Origin: Gammaproteobacteria bacterium
GTDB lineage: Bacteria; Pseudomonadota; Gammaproteobacteria; Steroidobacterales; JABDKV01
NCBI GenBank assembly: GCA_024638445.1
Contig: JAHEKH010000007.1
Coordinates: 1-54,398, forward strand
DNA: 54,398 nt
Direction: 5' to 3'
The notes beneath the pieces are model-generated. The model did no database searches, was not told the DNA's origin, and was given only the letters and a program-made list of their open reading frames with translations. Both the position numbers and the translations under genes were made by a program. This document shows, in pieces, positions 42,054-52,709 of the stretch. Each line of letters begins with the position of its first letter. The first letter of the stretch is position 1.

Positions 42054-42983
42054 TCAGGGCAGGTCGTCGATTTCCTCGTCGCTCTTCTCGGGCGGGAGCA
42101 GGTCCTGGACGGTGACGTTGAGGCCGAGCGCCGTTGCGCTGGCGGCGTAAATCGACGAGTAGGTACCGACGATGACGCCGACGATCAGCGCGATCGAAAA
42201 CGGCCGGATGGTCTCCCCACCCAGGAAAAACAGCGCGATGAGCACCAGCAATGTGGTAATACCGGTTATCAGGGTACGCGCCAGCATCTGGTTGATCGAC
42301 GTGTTCATGATATCGACCGGCTCACCGCCGCGAACGCTGAGCATGTTCTCGCGGATGCGGTCGAACACCACGATCGTGTCGTTGAGCGAATAACCGATCA
42401 CCGCGAGCACGGCAGCCAGCACCGACAGGTCGAAATCGAGCTGCAGGACTGCAAAGAACCCCAGGGTCAGGACCACGTCGTGAACCAGGGCGACCACGGC
42501 ACCCACCGCGAACTTCCACTGGAAACGCAGCGCCACGTAAATGAGGATCATGATGATCGCGACCAGCATGGCCAGGGCGCCGGTTTCGGCCAGCTCCTGG
42601 CCGACCTGCGGGCCGACGAACTCGACCCGTCGCAGCTGTTCGCGGGGCACGCCCAGCGCCGCCAGGATTTCCTCGCGCACCTGGTTGCCGTCCATGTTCT
42701 CGACCGGCATCAGTCGAATGAGCACATCCTGTGCGGTACCGAAATGCTGCACGATGGCGTCGTCGAAACCGCCGGCTTCGAGCTTACTGCGTACGTCACT
42801 CAGGTTGGCATCCTGTTCGTAACCCACCTCGACCAGCACACCGCCGGTGAAGTCGATCCCGAAGGCCAGGCCGTTGCTGACAAGAGCCACGATCGAGCCG
42901 ATGGCCAGGAGCAGTGAAATTGCGACCGCCGGGCGGCGGCGGCCCATGAAGTCGATGTTCGTTGTTTTGCCGATTAACTGCAT
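42054..42983 (-). CDS. secF: Protein translocase subunit SecF
   Basis: GIDFTGGVLVEV, VGPQVGQELAETGALAM, LNDTIVVFDRIRENM; start MQLIGKTTNIDFM. Confidence 0.97.
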   Translation of the reverse strand: MQLIGKTTNIDFMGRRRPAVAISLLLAIGSIVALVSNGLAFGIDFTGGVLVEVGYEQDANLSDVRSKLEAGGFDDAIVQHFGTAQDVLIRLMPVENMDGNQVREEILAALGVPREQLRRVEFVGPQVGQELAETGALAMLVAIIMILIYVALRFQWKFAVGAVVALVHDVVLTLGFFAVLQLDFDLSVLAAVLAVIGYSLNDTIVVFDRIRENMLSVRGGEPVDIMNTSINQMLARTLITGITTLLVLIALFFLGGETIRPFSIALIVGVIVGTYSSIYAASATALGLNVTVQDLLPPEKSDEEIDDLP

Positions 42984-42993
42984 CGTCGTCCCC

Positions 42994-44844
42994 TCAGATA
43001 GCCAGCTTCTCGACACGCTTACCGCCATAGACCAGGTTGACCAGGGCGCGGGTGCCGACGATTGCAGTGAACATGGAAGTCATGATGCCGAGCGACAGAG
43101 TCACCGCGAAACCGCGGATCGGACCTGAACCCAGGGTCCAGAGCACCAGCGCCGCGATAAGCGTGGTGATGTTGGCGTCGGCGATCGACGAAAATGCTTT
43201 CTCGTAGCCTGAATGGATCGCCGCCTGCGGCGTGTTGCCGTTACGCAACTCCTCGCGGATACGCTCGAAGATCAGCACGTTGGCATCGACCGCCATACCG
43301 ACGGTCAGCACGATGCCGGCAATACCCGGCAAGGTCAGCGAGGCCTGCAGCAACGACAGCAGCGCGACGATCATGACCACGTTGACGAGCAGGGCCATAT
43401 TGGCAAACACGCCGAACAGCCGGTAGTAAACCAGCATGAAGACGACCACCGTCAGGAAGCCGACGATGACCGCCAGCCGGCCCTGGTCGACGTTCTCCTG
43501 GCCGAGACTCGGACCAATCGTGCGCTCCTCGACCAGGTAGATCGGCGCAGCCAGCGAGCCCGCGCGAAGCAGTAGCGCAAGATCACGTGCCTCGGTGCTG
43601 GTCAGACCGGTAATCTGGAAGCTGTTGCTGAAAACGCCGCGAATGGTGGCCACGCTGATGACCTGTTCGTCAGTATAGTTTTCCTCGACAGTCTGGCCGC
43701 CGCGGTTCACGGTGCGCCGTTTTTCCTCCTTGAACACGACGCCCATACCGCGATCGATGTTGTTCTGGGTCGTTTCCAGCATCCGTCGCGCACCCTTGGG
43801 ATCGAGGTCGACGAATACCGCCGACTGCCCCTCGGTGAATCCTGAGCTGGCGTCGGTGATCTGGTCGCCAGTCACGATGGTGTCACGCTTGAGCAGCACC
43901 GGCCGGCCATTGCGATCCTGGTACAGGCGTGAACCCGGTGGCGCACGCCCACTGCGCTCCGCCTCCAGCGGGTTGTTGGCCTCGTCGACGAGGTGAAACG
44001 ACAGCGTCGCCGTGGCCCCAATCACGTCAATGGCGCGTGCCGAGTCACGCACGCCGGGCAATTGAACGACAATACGGTCGAGACCCTGCCGTTGCACGAC
44101 CGGTTCGGCCACACCCAGCTCGTTGACGCGGTTGCGCAGCGTCGTGATGTTCTGCTCGATGGCAAAGTCCTGCCGCTGCCGCGTCGTGATGTCGGTGAGC
44201 TGTACCTCGATGGCGGGGTCGCCGCCGGAGGTCGTGTCCAGCAGCTGCACCTCGGTGCTCTCCTCAGTGATGGCACGTCGCGCGGCGTCCTGATCCTCCT
44301 GGTTTCTCAGCACGATGACCACCCGGTCGGCGCTGGAGCGTACCGTCTTGTAGCGGATGTCCTGTTCACGCAGCAGCGTCTTGAAATCGCGCTCGTAATT
44401 CTCCATCACCTGCGCGATGGCTTTTTCCATGTCGACCTCGAACAGGAAATGCACACCGCCACGCAGGTCCAGGCCGAGGCTCATCGGCTTGATCCCCAGC
44501 GCTCGCAGCCAGCCCGGCGTGCGCGGTGCCAGGGTTTGCGCCAGTATGTATTGTTCGCCCAGCGTTTCTTCCAGCTTGGGCTTGGCGCGGAAGGCCGATT
44601 CATCGTCCGGAAAACGAATCATGACGCGGCCTTCGTCCAGGTAGGCGCCGATGGTTTCGATACCCTGCCCTGACAACACCTGTTCGACGCGGGCAACCGC
44701 CGTGTCGTTGAGCGGCTCGCCGTTCTCCAGCGCCGCCTGGATCGCCGGGTCTTCACCGTAGAGATTGGGCAAAGCAAACAACAGGCCGAACATCACGACA
44801 GCCGCGACGAGCATGTTGACCCAGGATGGATATTTATTCTGCAT
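42994..44844 (-). CDS. secD: Protein translocase subunit SecD
   Basis: MQNKYPSWVNMLV, LGLDLRGGVHFLFEVDME, GMAVDANVLIFERIREELRNG. Confidence 0.97.
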   Translation of the reverse strand: MQNKYPSWVNMLVAAVVMFGLLFALPNLYGEDPAIQAALENGEPLNDTAVARVEQVLSGQGIETIGAYLDEGRVMIRFPDDESAFRAKPKLEETLGEQYILAQTLAPRTPGWLRALGIKPMSLGLDLRGGVHFLFEVDMEKAIAQVMENYERDFKTLLREQDIRYKTVRSSADRVVIVLRNQEDQDAARRAITEESTEVQLLDTTSGGDPAIEVQLTDITTRQRQDFAIEQNITTLRNRVNELGVAEPVVQRQGLDRIVVQLPGVRDSARAIDVIGATATLSFHLVDEANNPLEAERSGRAPPGSRLYQDRNGRPVLLKRDTIVTGDQITDASSGFTEGQSAVFVDLDPKGARRMLETTQNNIDRGMGVVFKEEKRRTVNRGGQTVEENYTDEQVISVATIRGVFSNSFQITGLTSTEARDLALLLRAGSLAAPIYLVEERTIGPSLGQENVDQGRLAVIVGFLTVVVFMLVYYRLFGVFANMALLVNVVMIVALLSLLQASLTLPGIAGIVLTVGMAVDANVLIFERIREELRNGNTPQAAIHSGYEKAFSSIADANITTLIAALVLWTLGSGPIRGFAVTLSLGIMTSMFTAIVGTRALVNLVYGGKRVEKLAI

Positions 44845-44855
44845 AGTGAAACCTG

Positions 44856-45182
44856 TCAGGCGTTCTTGATGGTGCCCTTCGGCAGCGTACGCGCAATCGT
44901 ATTGCGCTGGACCTTGACCACGGTGCCCGACGCGATTTCCAGGCTGATGAAGTCATCGCCGACGTCCGTGATCTTGCCGAGCATGCCGCCCGAGGTTACG
45001 ACCTCTTCGCCATTGCCGAGCGCGGCAACCATGGCGGCGTGTTCCTTGGCCCGTTTCTGCTGCGGCCGGATAAGCAGGAAATAGAACACCACGAAGAAAA
45101 GCGCCAGCATGATGAGCGGTCCAAAGCCGGCACTGGGTGGCGGCGCGTCGGCCGCCCACGCTGAGTTGATCAGGAAGTCCAC
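44856..45182 (-). CDS. yajC: Preprotein translocase subunit YajC
   Basis: MLALFFVVFYFLLIRPQQKRAKEHAAMVAALGNGEEVVTSGGMLGKI. Confidence 0.96.
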   Translation of the reverse strand: MDFLINSAWAADAPPPSAGFGPLIMLALFFVVFYFLLIRPQQKRAKEHAAMVAALGNGEEVVTSGGMLGKITDVGDDFISLEIASGTVVKVQRNTIARTLPKGTIKNA

Positions 45183-45262
45183 GGTTCAGTTCCTCGGAGC
45201 GTGAGCAAAAGAGCGCGGTATTATGCCACCGGCACCGGCCTTTGTGCAGCGGTCCGGGGACC

Positions 45263-47387
<2,125 letters not shown>

Positions 47388-47417
47388 GCCGCGGATGGTA
47401 CCAGCCGCATCCGCGGC
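47388..47417 (-). repeat. Perfect 10-bp inverted repeat abutting the queA start codon
   Basis: GCCGCGGATG (47388-47397) / CATCCGCGGC (47408-47417), 10-nt loop. Confidence 0.85.
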
Positions 47418-47422
47418 CGGGG

Positions 47423-47448
47423 GATCACGGCTGGAAGCCGCTCCTGTG
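47423..47448 (-). repeat. REP-like element
   Basis: Minus strand CACAGGAGCGGCTTCCAGCCGTGATC, with CGGCT-TCC-AGCCG stem, resembling REP-family motifs of Pseudomonas/Xanthomonadales. Confidence 0.55.
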
Positions 47449-47478
47449 CAAGATCTCCCCGGACTCGCGGCGGCCTCA

Positions 47479-47555
47479 GCGAGAGAGCTGCCGGTGCCTT
47501 TTTTTGATGACGTCAGATCCTCGGCAGCAAAAAAAGGTGCCGGCAGATCGCTCGC
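47479..47555 (+). repeat. Large imperfect inverted repeat with inner T7/A7 tracts
   Basis: 28-nt arms 47479-47506 and 47528-47555, 21-nt loop; inner 19 nt pair fully if two G-U wobbles are allowed in + strand RNA. Confidence 0.8.
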
Positions 47556-47632
47556 GCAATCCCGGGAACAAGACCCCTCGAAGCACGGCTATAAGCCCCT
47601 CAAACGCGAATCGTCGCAGTCAACGGGCCGGC

Positions 47633-47660
47633 AAAAAAAATGCGGCCCCGAAGGGCCGCA
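47633..47660 (-). terminator. Intrinsic terminator of the sigma/anti-sigma/PDZ operon
   Basis: Minus strand TGCGGCCC-TTCG-GGGCCGCA followed by TTTTTTTT. Confidence 0.93.
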
Positions 47661-47683
47661 CTGGGGATGAACGCAAAAGGGGC

Positions 47684-48598
47684 CTAGTCGCGTTCGTTAT
47701 CGGGAATCGTGATCTTGAGCGTCCGGTTACGTTTTTGCCGCAGCACATCGATCACAACCTGGTCACCCGGCCTGTAAAACCGCAGCAGGCGCATTGCTTC
47801 CGGCGGCGAGTCCGGGGTTGCACCGGCGATATCGAGAATGACGTCACCCTCCTCCAGCGGAATCGAGTCGTCGGCGGGCGCACTTACCACCAGCAGGCCA
47901 CTGTCTGTACCGAAATAGCTGCCCAGCTTCGGCGTAAGAGGCACCAGCTCCAGACCGCGCCACGCACCATGACGGCCCAGGTGCCCCAGACCGGGAAAAC
48001 GGCCCATCATCTCCTCCATATCGAAGTGTTCGCCGTTGAGCACGAAGTCAAAATCGTCGCCGAAGGCGAACGCATGGGACTGGAACTCGCCGGTGACGAC
48101 GTCGGTGGTCAGTTCGCGGTCGCCACGCCGATAGAGCAACGTGACCGTTTCTCCCGGCTCCACCGTGTCCATCAGCCGGATCAGCCGCCGGTCTGCGGGC
48201 TCGTTGCCGCCAGCCAGCTGCTGCCCGTTGAGAGCGAGGATAACGTCACCGGACTCGAGGCCGGCCTGGGCAGCCGGTCCGTCGGGCGTGACCCCATAGA
48301 CCTCGACACCGTCGTCGCGGACGCCACGTTCCTCCACGGAACCGTCGTCGCGCTCGATGCGAATCTCACCGACATTGATTCCCAGCATCGCCCGGCCGGG
48401 CCGGCCACCGGCGTGAACTGTCTTGAACACGTGCTTGAATTCTTCGCCGGCCAGATCGCTGCTGATCGTGGCGATTTCCTGCGCCGCCTGTTCGAGACGT
48501 TTTTCCGCGTCGCGCATTTGCTGCTCGCGATCGGTATCCGCGGCCGGCAGGCTCAGCGGAAGCAGTAGCGCGAGGGTTGCTGCCAGGATTCGTTTCAT
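47684..48598 (-). CDS. Exported protein with two PDZ-like domains, no protease domain
   Basis: Signal peptide; PDZ1 GVEVYGVTPDGPAAQAGLESGDVILALNGQQL, PDZ2-like LLVVSAPADDSIPLEEGDVILDIAGATPDSPPEAMRLLRFYRPGDQVVIDVLRQ. Confidence 0.85.
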   Translation of the reverse strand: MKRILAATLALLLPLSLPAADTDREQQMRDAEKRLEQAAQEIATISSDLAGEEFKHVFKTVHAGGRPGRAMLGINVGEIRIERDDGSVEERGVRDDGVEVYGVTPDGPAAQAGLESGDVILALNGQQLAGGNEPADRRLIRLMDTVEPGETVTLLYRRGDRELTTDVVTGEFQSHAFAFGDDFDFVLNGEHFDMEEMMGRFPGLGHLGRHGAWRGLELVPLTPKLGSYFGTDSGLLVVSAPADDSIPLEEGDVILDIAGATPDSPPEAMRLLRFYRPGDQVVIDVLRQKRNRTLKITIPDNERD

Positions 48599-48602
48599 CG
48601 GG

Positions 48603-49250
48603 TTATCTCCTGCGATTGGATACTTGCTGCAGCTGCGCACCGCGCACCTGCACCAGGGAATTCATCAGCTCGACACGCTGCCGCCACAGCCGTTCCGACT
48701 GCGCCTGGCTCAGGCGGTCGTCACGACTGAGCCCATAGTCGATCAGCGCAATACCGTCCTGCAGACCGGCGATGGTGTCAGCCGTACCGATCGTCATGAC
48801 CCGCGGTGCGTCGGGCTCGATCTGCTGCAGGATCTGCTCGAGCTGCTGGGACCGCATGACGAGGCGATTGATCGGCTCCGGCTCGCGCACTGACGGTGCG
48901 GTGCGTGTGACCGCAGCAGCGGGTTCTGTCGTCGTTGCAAGTTCCGGCGTGGTTGCCGGGGGCTGGATCACGGGCCAGGCCAGGATGGCGGCCAGCGCGG
49001 CCGCCGCCGCAGCCCCTGCCAGCCACCATCCCGCCGGACTCCGTTTCGGTGCATCCAGCTTTTCGTTTATGCGGTTCCAGGCGCCGGCCGGCGCCGGATG
49101 CTGCGGCAACGCGCGCAACGCATCGCGGGTCCGGTGCAGTTCATCGAGCCGCTCACTGCAGCCGCTGCATTCCGCAACATGCTGCGCGACGCCCGCATCG
49201 ACCGGCCCGCCGTCGCGCAGCGTCAGCAGTTGTTCAGTGCCTGCATGCAT
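48603..49250 (-). CDS. Zinc-finger anti-sigma factor-like membrane protein
   Basis: HVAECSGCSERL (HxxxCxxC), one TM helix WWLAGAAAAAALAAILAWPVI, periplasmic C-terminal domain; overlaps the sigma gene. Confidence 0.78.
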   Translation of the reverse strand: MHAGTEQLLTLRDGGPVDAGVAQHVAECSGCSERLDELHRTRDALRALPQHPAPAGAWNRINEKLDAPKRSPAGWWLAGAAAAAALAAILAWPVIQPPATTPELATTTEPAAAVTRTAPSVREPEPINRLVMRSQQLEQILQQIEPDAPRVMTIGTADTIAGLQDGIALIDYGLSRDDRLSQAQSERLWRQRVELMNSLVQVRGAQLQQVSNRRR

Positions 49251-49795
49251 GTCATATCACCTGTATGCGATTCCAGCAGCTCCCGCAGGCGGCGGTGCGC
49301 CCGGGAAAGCTGCGATTTCGAAAAACTCTTTGTCTTGCCCATCATCCGGCCGATCTCTTCGTGGGTATAACCTTCGACGTCGTGCAGCAGGACGACCGCC
49401 CGGGCGGTTGGCGAGAGCTGTGCCAGCGCCTGCTCCAGGCCCGAGTCATCGGCCGGTGCCGGTTCGGCGCGGGGTTCTGCAGCGCGTTCGAGCGGCAGCG
49501 CGTAGCGGCGCCAGCCGGACCGCAGCAGAGCCAGGGCACGGTTGGCGGCAATCCGCCGGATCCAGGCGCCCAGCGGCGCCTCGCCGCGAAACGTATGCAG
49601 CTTGCCGAGTACCTGCATGAAGGTGTCCTGCAGGACTTCTTCCGCAGCCTCGCGGTGACCGGTGATCCGCAGCGCCAGGGTGAACACGGCGGCCGAGTAT
49701 TCGCGGTAGATCGCCTCCTGGGCGCTGCGCTGCCCGGACCGGGCTGCCGCCACGATCTCCGCCCCGATCTCACATGCCCCGAATCCTGCCATCAC
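49223..49795 (-). CDS. ECF-type RNA polymerase sigma factor
   Basis: Sigma2 YREYSAAVFTLALRITGHREAAEEVLQDTFMQVLGKLHTFRGEAPLGAWIRRIAANRAL; sigma4 LSPTARAVVLLHDVEGYTHEEIGRMMG...SKSQLSRAHRRLRELL. Confidence 0.9.
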   Translation of the reverse strand: MMAGFGACEIGAEIVAAARSGQRSAQEAIYREYSAAVFTLALRITGHREAAEEVLQDTFMQVLGKLHTFRGEAPLGAWIRRIAANRALALLRSGWRRYALPLERAAEPRAEPAPADDSGLEQALAQLSPTARAVVLLHDVEGYTHEEIGRMMGKTKSFSKSQLSRAHRRLRELLESHTGDMTCMQALNNC

Positions 49796-49798
49796 CCC

Positions 49799-49828
49799 TA
49801 TAGACGCCGCCGGGGGCGAAAAGGTCGC
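49799..49828 (-). promoter_or_regulatory. ECF-like promoter of the sigma operon
   Basis: Minus strand GCGACC-16 nt-CGTCTATA, just upstream of the sigma gene start. Confidence 0.5.
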
Positions 49829-49927
49829 AATCGGGACCCGATCGGGCGGGAGGCAGGACGGCGGGGCCCCGACCGGGGGGTCCGTCTCGCACTGGCCGGC
49901 TCGAATAAAGCATAATGGCGGGCCGCT

Positions 49928-50014
49928 GCCGGGGTGGCGGAACTGGTAGACGCGCCGGATTCAAAATCCGGTTCTGGCAACAGAGTGAGAGTTCGAGTCT
50001 CTCTCCCGGCACCA
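49928..50014 (+). tRNA. tRNA-Leu, anticodon CAA
   Basis: GCCGGGGTGGCGGAACTGGTAGACGC..CCGGA TTCAAAA TCCGG, variable arm, AGTTCGAGTCT, TCCCGGCACCA. Confidence 0.97.
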
Positions 50015-50055
50015 ATCGGCCCCCGGCGCCCGGCCGGCCGTCTCGCGGAATACAC

Positions 50056-50607
50056 ATGATCGCCAGGATGAAATACTGCAGCCACTGCGGCGAGACCGTC
50101 TCGCTGAAGATCCCGCCGGGAGACAACCTGCCGCGATTTATTTGCGAAGGCTGCGGCACCATTCACTACACCAATCCGAACATCGTGGTGGGTTGTGTAC
50201 CGGAATGGGAGAACCGCATCCTGCTGTGCAAGCGAGCCATCGAACCCCGCAGCGGCTACTGGACCATCCCGGCCGGTTTTCTCGAAAACAGGGAAACGCT
50301 GGAAGAAGCCGCAATGCGCGAGACTCACGAGGAGGCGCTGGCCTCGGTCAACCTCGGCTCGATGCTGGCCGTCGTCAACGTGGCGCACGCCAGCCAGGTG
50401 CACATCATGTTTCGTGCCAGCCTGACCGATGGCAAGTTTGGCGCCGGCATCGAGACGATGGAGAGCGCGTTGTTTGCCGAGGAAGACATTCCGTGGCCGC
50501 TCATTGCCTTCCCGAGCGTCCGGTACGCTCTTGAACGCTACCTGGACGACCGGCGCAACGGCGGCACCGGAGTTCACGTAACCGCCGTTGAACGGATAAA
50601 ATACTGA
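50056..50607 (+). CDS. NUDIX hydrolase with N-terminal zinc ribbon
   Basis: YCSHCG...[18 protein letters not shown]; Nudix box [22 protein letters not shown]. Confidence 0.92.
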   Translation: MIARMKYCSHCGETVSLKIPPGDNLPRFICEGCGTIHYTNPNIVVGCVPEWENRILLCKRAIEPRSGYWTIPAGFLENRETLEEAAMRETHEEALASVNLGSMLAVVNVAHASQVHIMFRASLTDGKFGAGIETMESALFAEEDIPWPLIAFPSVRYALERYLDDRRNGGTGVHVTAVERIKY

Positions 50608-50626
50608 GTTTCCACAGGAGTCCCTC

Positions 50627-50950
50627 ATGACCTTTGTCGTGACCGAAAGTTGTATCAAGTGCAAGTACACCGACTGCGTGGAGGTATGCCCGGTCGACTG
50701 TTTTCACGAGGGGCCCAATTTCCTGGTAATCGACCCGGAGGAATGCATCGACTGTACCTTGTGCGAACCGGAATGCCCGGTCGAAGCAATTTACTCCGAG
50801 GACGAACTTCCCGCGGGCCAGGAGAAATTCCTGGAACTTAACGCCGAATTATCCCGTGACTGGCCTGTCATAACAGAGCAGAAAGACGCACCACCGGATG
50901 CTGCGGATTGGGACAAAGTCCGGGAAAAACTGAAGTACCTGGAACGCTAG
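50627..50950 (+). CDS. fdxA: 7Fe-8S type ferredoxin FdxA
   Basis: [55 protein letters not shown]. Confidence 0.97.
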   Translation: MTFVVTESCIKCKYTDCVEVCPVDCFHEGPNFLVIDPEECIDCTLCEPECPVEAIYSEDELPAGQEKFLELNAELSRDWPVITEQKDAPPDAADWDKVREKLKYLER

Positions 50951-50983
50951 GCACCATAACAAGGTCAACCTCAATTATGGTGC
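50951..50983. repeat. Perfect 9-bp inverted repeat after fdxA
   Basis: GCACCATAA-15 nt-TTATGGTGC; loop carries nested AGGT-CA-ACCT; no T-tract. Confidence 0.85.
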
Positions 50984-51096
50984 ATTGCAGCCCCACCCCG
51001 GCATCGCGTAAATTATCCGGCCACCCGGCGTTCTCCGCACCGGGACCGGCGATAATAAACCCCGCGTGCGGCGCACGCGCAAAGAACGGCTGATTC

Positions 51097-52692
51097 ATGA
51101 CGGAACAGACAGCGACTAACGGTCCTATATACAAGAACACCCCCGTAACCTGGGCGGCTATCGGCATCGTCGCCGTGCTGCTCGGTGCGGTTTTCTGGGA
51201 CGGGATCGCCAAACTCCTCGAAGTTTGGCTGGACGAGAGCAAGCAGGAATACAGTCACGGCATCCTGATTCCGTTTATCAGCCTGTTTCTCGCCTGGCAA
51301 ATGAAAAACAGCCTCGAGCGGGAACCCTACCGTGGCTCCTGGCTCGGATTGGCAGTCGTAATTGGCGGCGCACTGCTGCTGCTCCTCGGCGAGCTCGCAA
51401 CGCTTTATATCGTTGTCCAGTATGCGTTCCTGTTCACGCTCGCGGGCGCGTGCTGGGCGCTGTTCGGCAACCGTGGTTTCGTCTGGCTGCTGATTCCGCT
51501 GATCTACCTTGCCTTTATGATTCCCTTGCCCAATTTTCTCTACAACAACCTGTCGGGCAAGCTGCAGCTGATTTCATCAGAACTTGGCGTCGCCGTAATC
51601 CGGGCCTTTGGAATCACGGTATTCCTGGAAGGCAACGTAATCGACCTTGGGATCTACCAGCTCCAGGTGGTCGATGCCTGCAGCGGTCTGCGTTACCTGT
51701 TCCCGCTGGCCAGCTTCGCCTTCCTGGCCGCCTATCTCTACAAGGGCCAGATGTGGAAACGGGTGGTGCTGTTCCTGTCCAGCATCCCGATTACGATCCT
51801 GATGAACAGTTTCCGTATCGGCATCATCGGTGTACTGGTCGAGCACTTTGGAATCGAGCAGGCCGAAGGCTTCCTGCACTTTTTTGAGGGCTGGATTATT
51901 TTCATGGCCTGTGTCGGCATCCTGATCGCCGAGATCTGGATACTGAACAAGATCGGGGGCGAGAAAAAGCCCTTCCGCGAGGTGTTCGGCGTGGACTTCC
52001 CTGAGCCTACACCCGAGGATGCCACGACTTCGCCCCGCTCTGTGCCGACACCGTTTATCGCATCGGCTGTGGTCCTGGTCGCCGCCCTGATCGGAATCAA
52101 TACCATCACGGAAAAAGAGCAGGTCATTCCGGACCGTGAGACGTTCGAATCTTTTCCGATGGACCTCGAGGGCTGGACCGGGCGCGACGAATTGATGGAG
52201 CAGCGTTTCGTCGAAGTCCTCGATTTCACCGACTACATCATGGTCAACTACACCCGCCCGGATGACGCGATCCCGGTGCAGTTCTACACCGCTTATTACG
52301 AGGAACAGCGCACCAAGGGCAACGCCGCGCATTCACCGCGCTCCTGTATCCCGGGCGGCGGCTGGCGAATCACCAGCCTGGAACGCATCGAGATACCTGT
52401 CGATGGGCGCACTGAACCGCTGCCAATCAACCGACTGCAAATAGAAAAAGGGCAGAGCAAGCAGCTCGTCTACTATTACTTCAAGCAGCGCGACCGGATC
52501 CTGACCAGCGAGTACGAGGTCAAGTGGTATTTGTTCTGGGATGCCCTGACTGAAGGTCGTACCGATGGCGCCCTGGTGCGGTTCGTCACCGCCGTGGATC
52601 CTGATGACCCGGACTGGGATAACGCCGACCGCAAGCTCACTGAGGTTGCCGGCAAAGTCATCTCTCAGCTCGATAACTACATACCCGACTAG
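51097..52692 (+). CDS. xrtD: Fused exosortase (N-terminal) / EpsI-DUF3485 (C-terminal), XrtD-like
   Basis: Multi-TM exosortase with catalytic motifs VVDACSGLRYLFP, NSFRIGIIGVLVEHFG, HFFEGW; C-terminal EpsI signature HSPRSCIPGGGW. Confidence 0.88.
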   Translation: MTEQTATNGPIYKNTPVTWAAIGIVAVLLGAVFWDGIAKLLEVWLDESKQEYSHGILIPFISLFLAWQMKNSLEREPYRGSWLGLAVVIGGALLLLLGELATLYIVVQYAFLFTLAGACWALFGNRGFVWLLIPLIYLAFMIPLPNFLYNNLSGKLQLISSELGVAVIRAFGITVFLEGNVIDLGIYQLQVVDACSGLRYLFPLASFAFLAAYLYKGQMWKRVVLFLSSIPITILMNSFRIGIIGVLVEHFGIEQAEGFLHFFEGWIIFMACVGILIAEIWILNKIGGEKKPFREVFGVDFPEPTPEDATTSPRSVPTPFIASAVVLVAALIGINTITEKEQVIPDRETFESFPMDLEGWTGRDELMEQRFVEVLDFTDYIMVNYTRPDDAIPVQFYTAYYEEQRTKGNAAHSPRSCIPGGGWRITSLERIEIPVDGRTEPLPINRLQIEKGQSKQLVYYYFKQRDRILTSEYEVKWYLFWDALTEGRTDGALVRFVTAVDPDDPDWDNADRKLTEVAGKVISQLDNYIPD

Positions 52693-52709
52693 GGAGCGGC
52701 GGGCTACGC

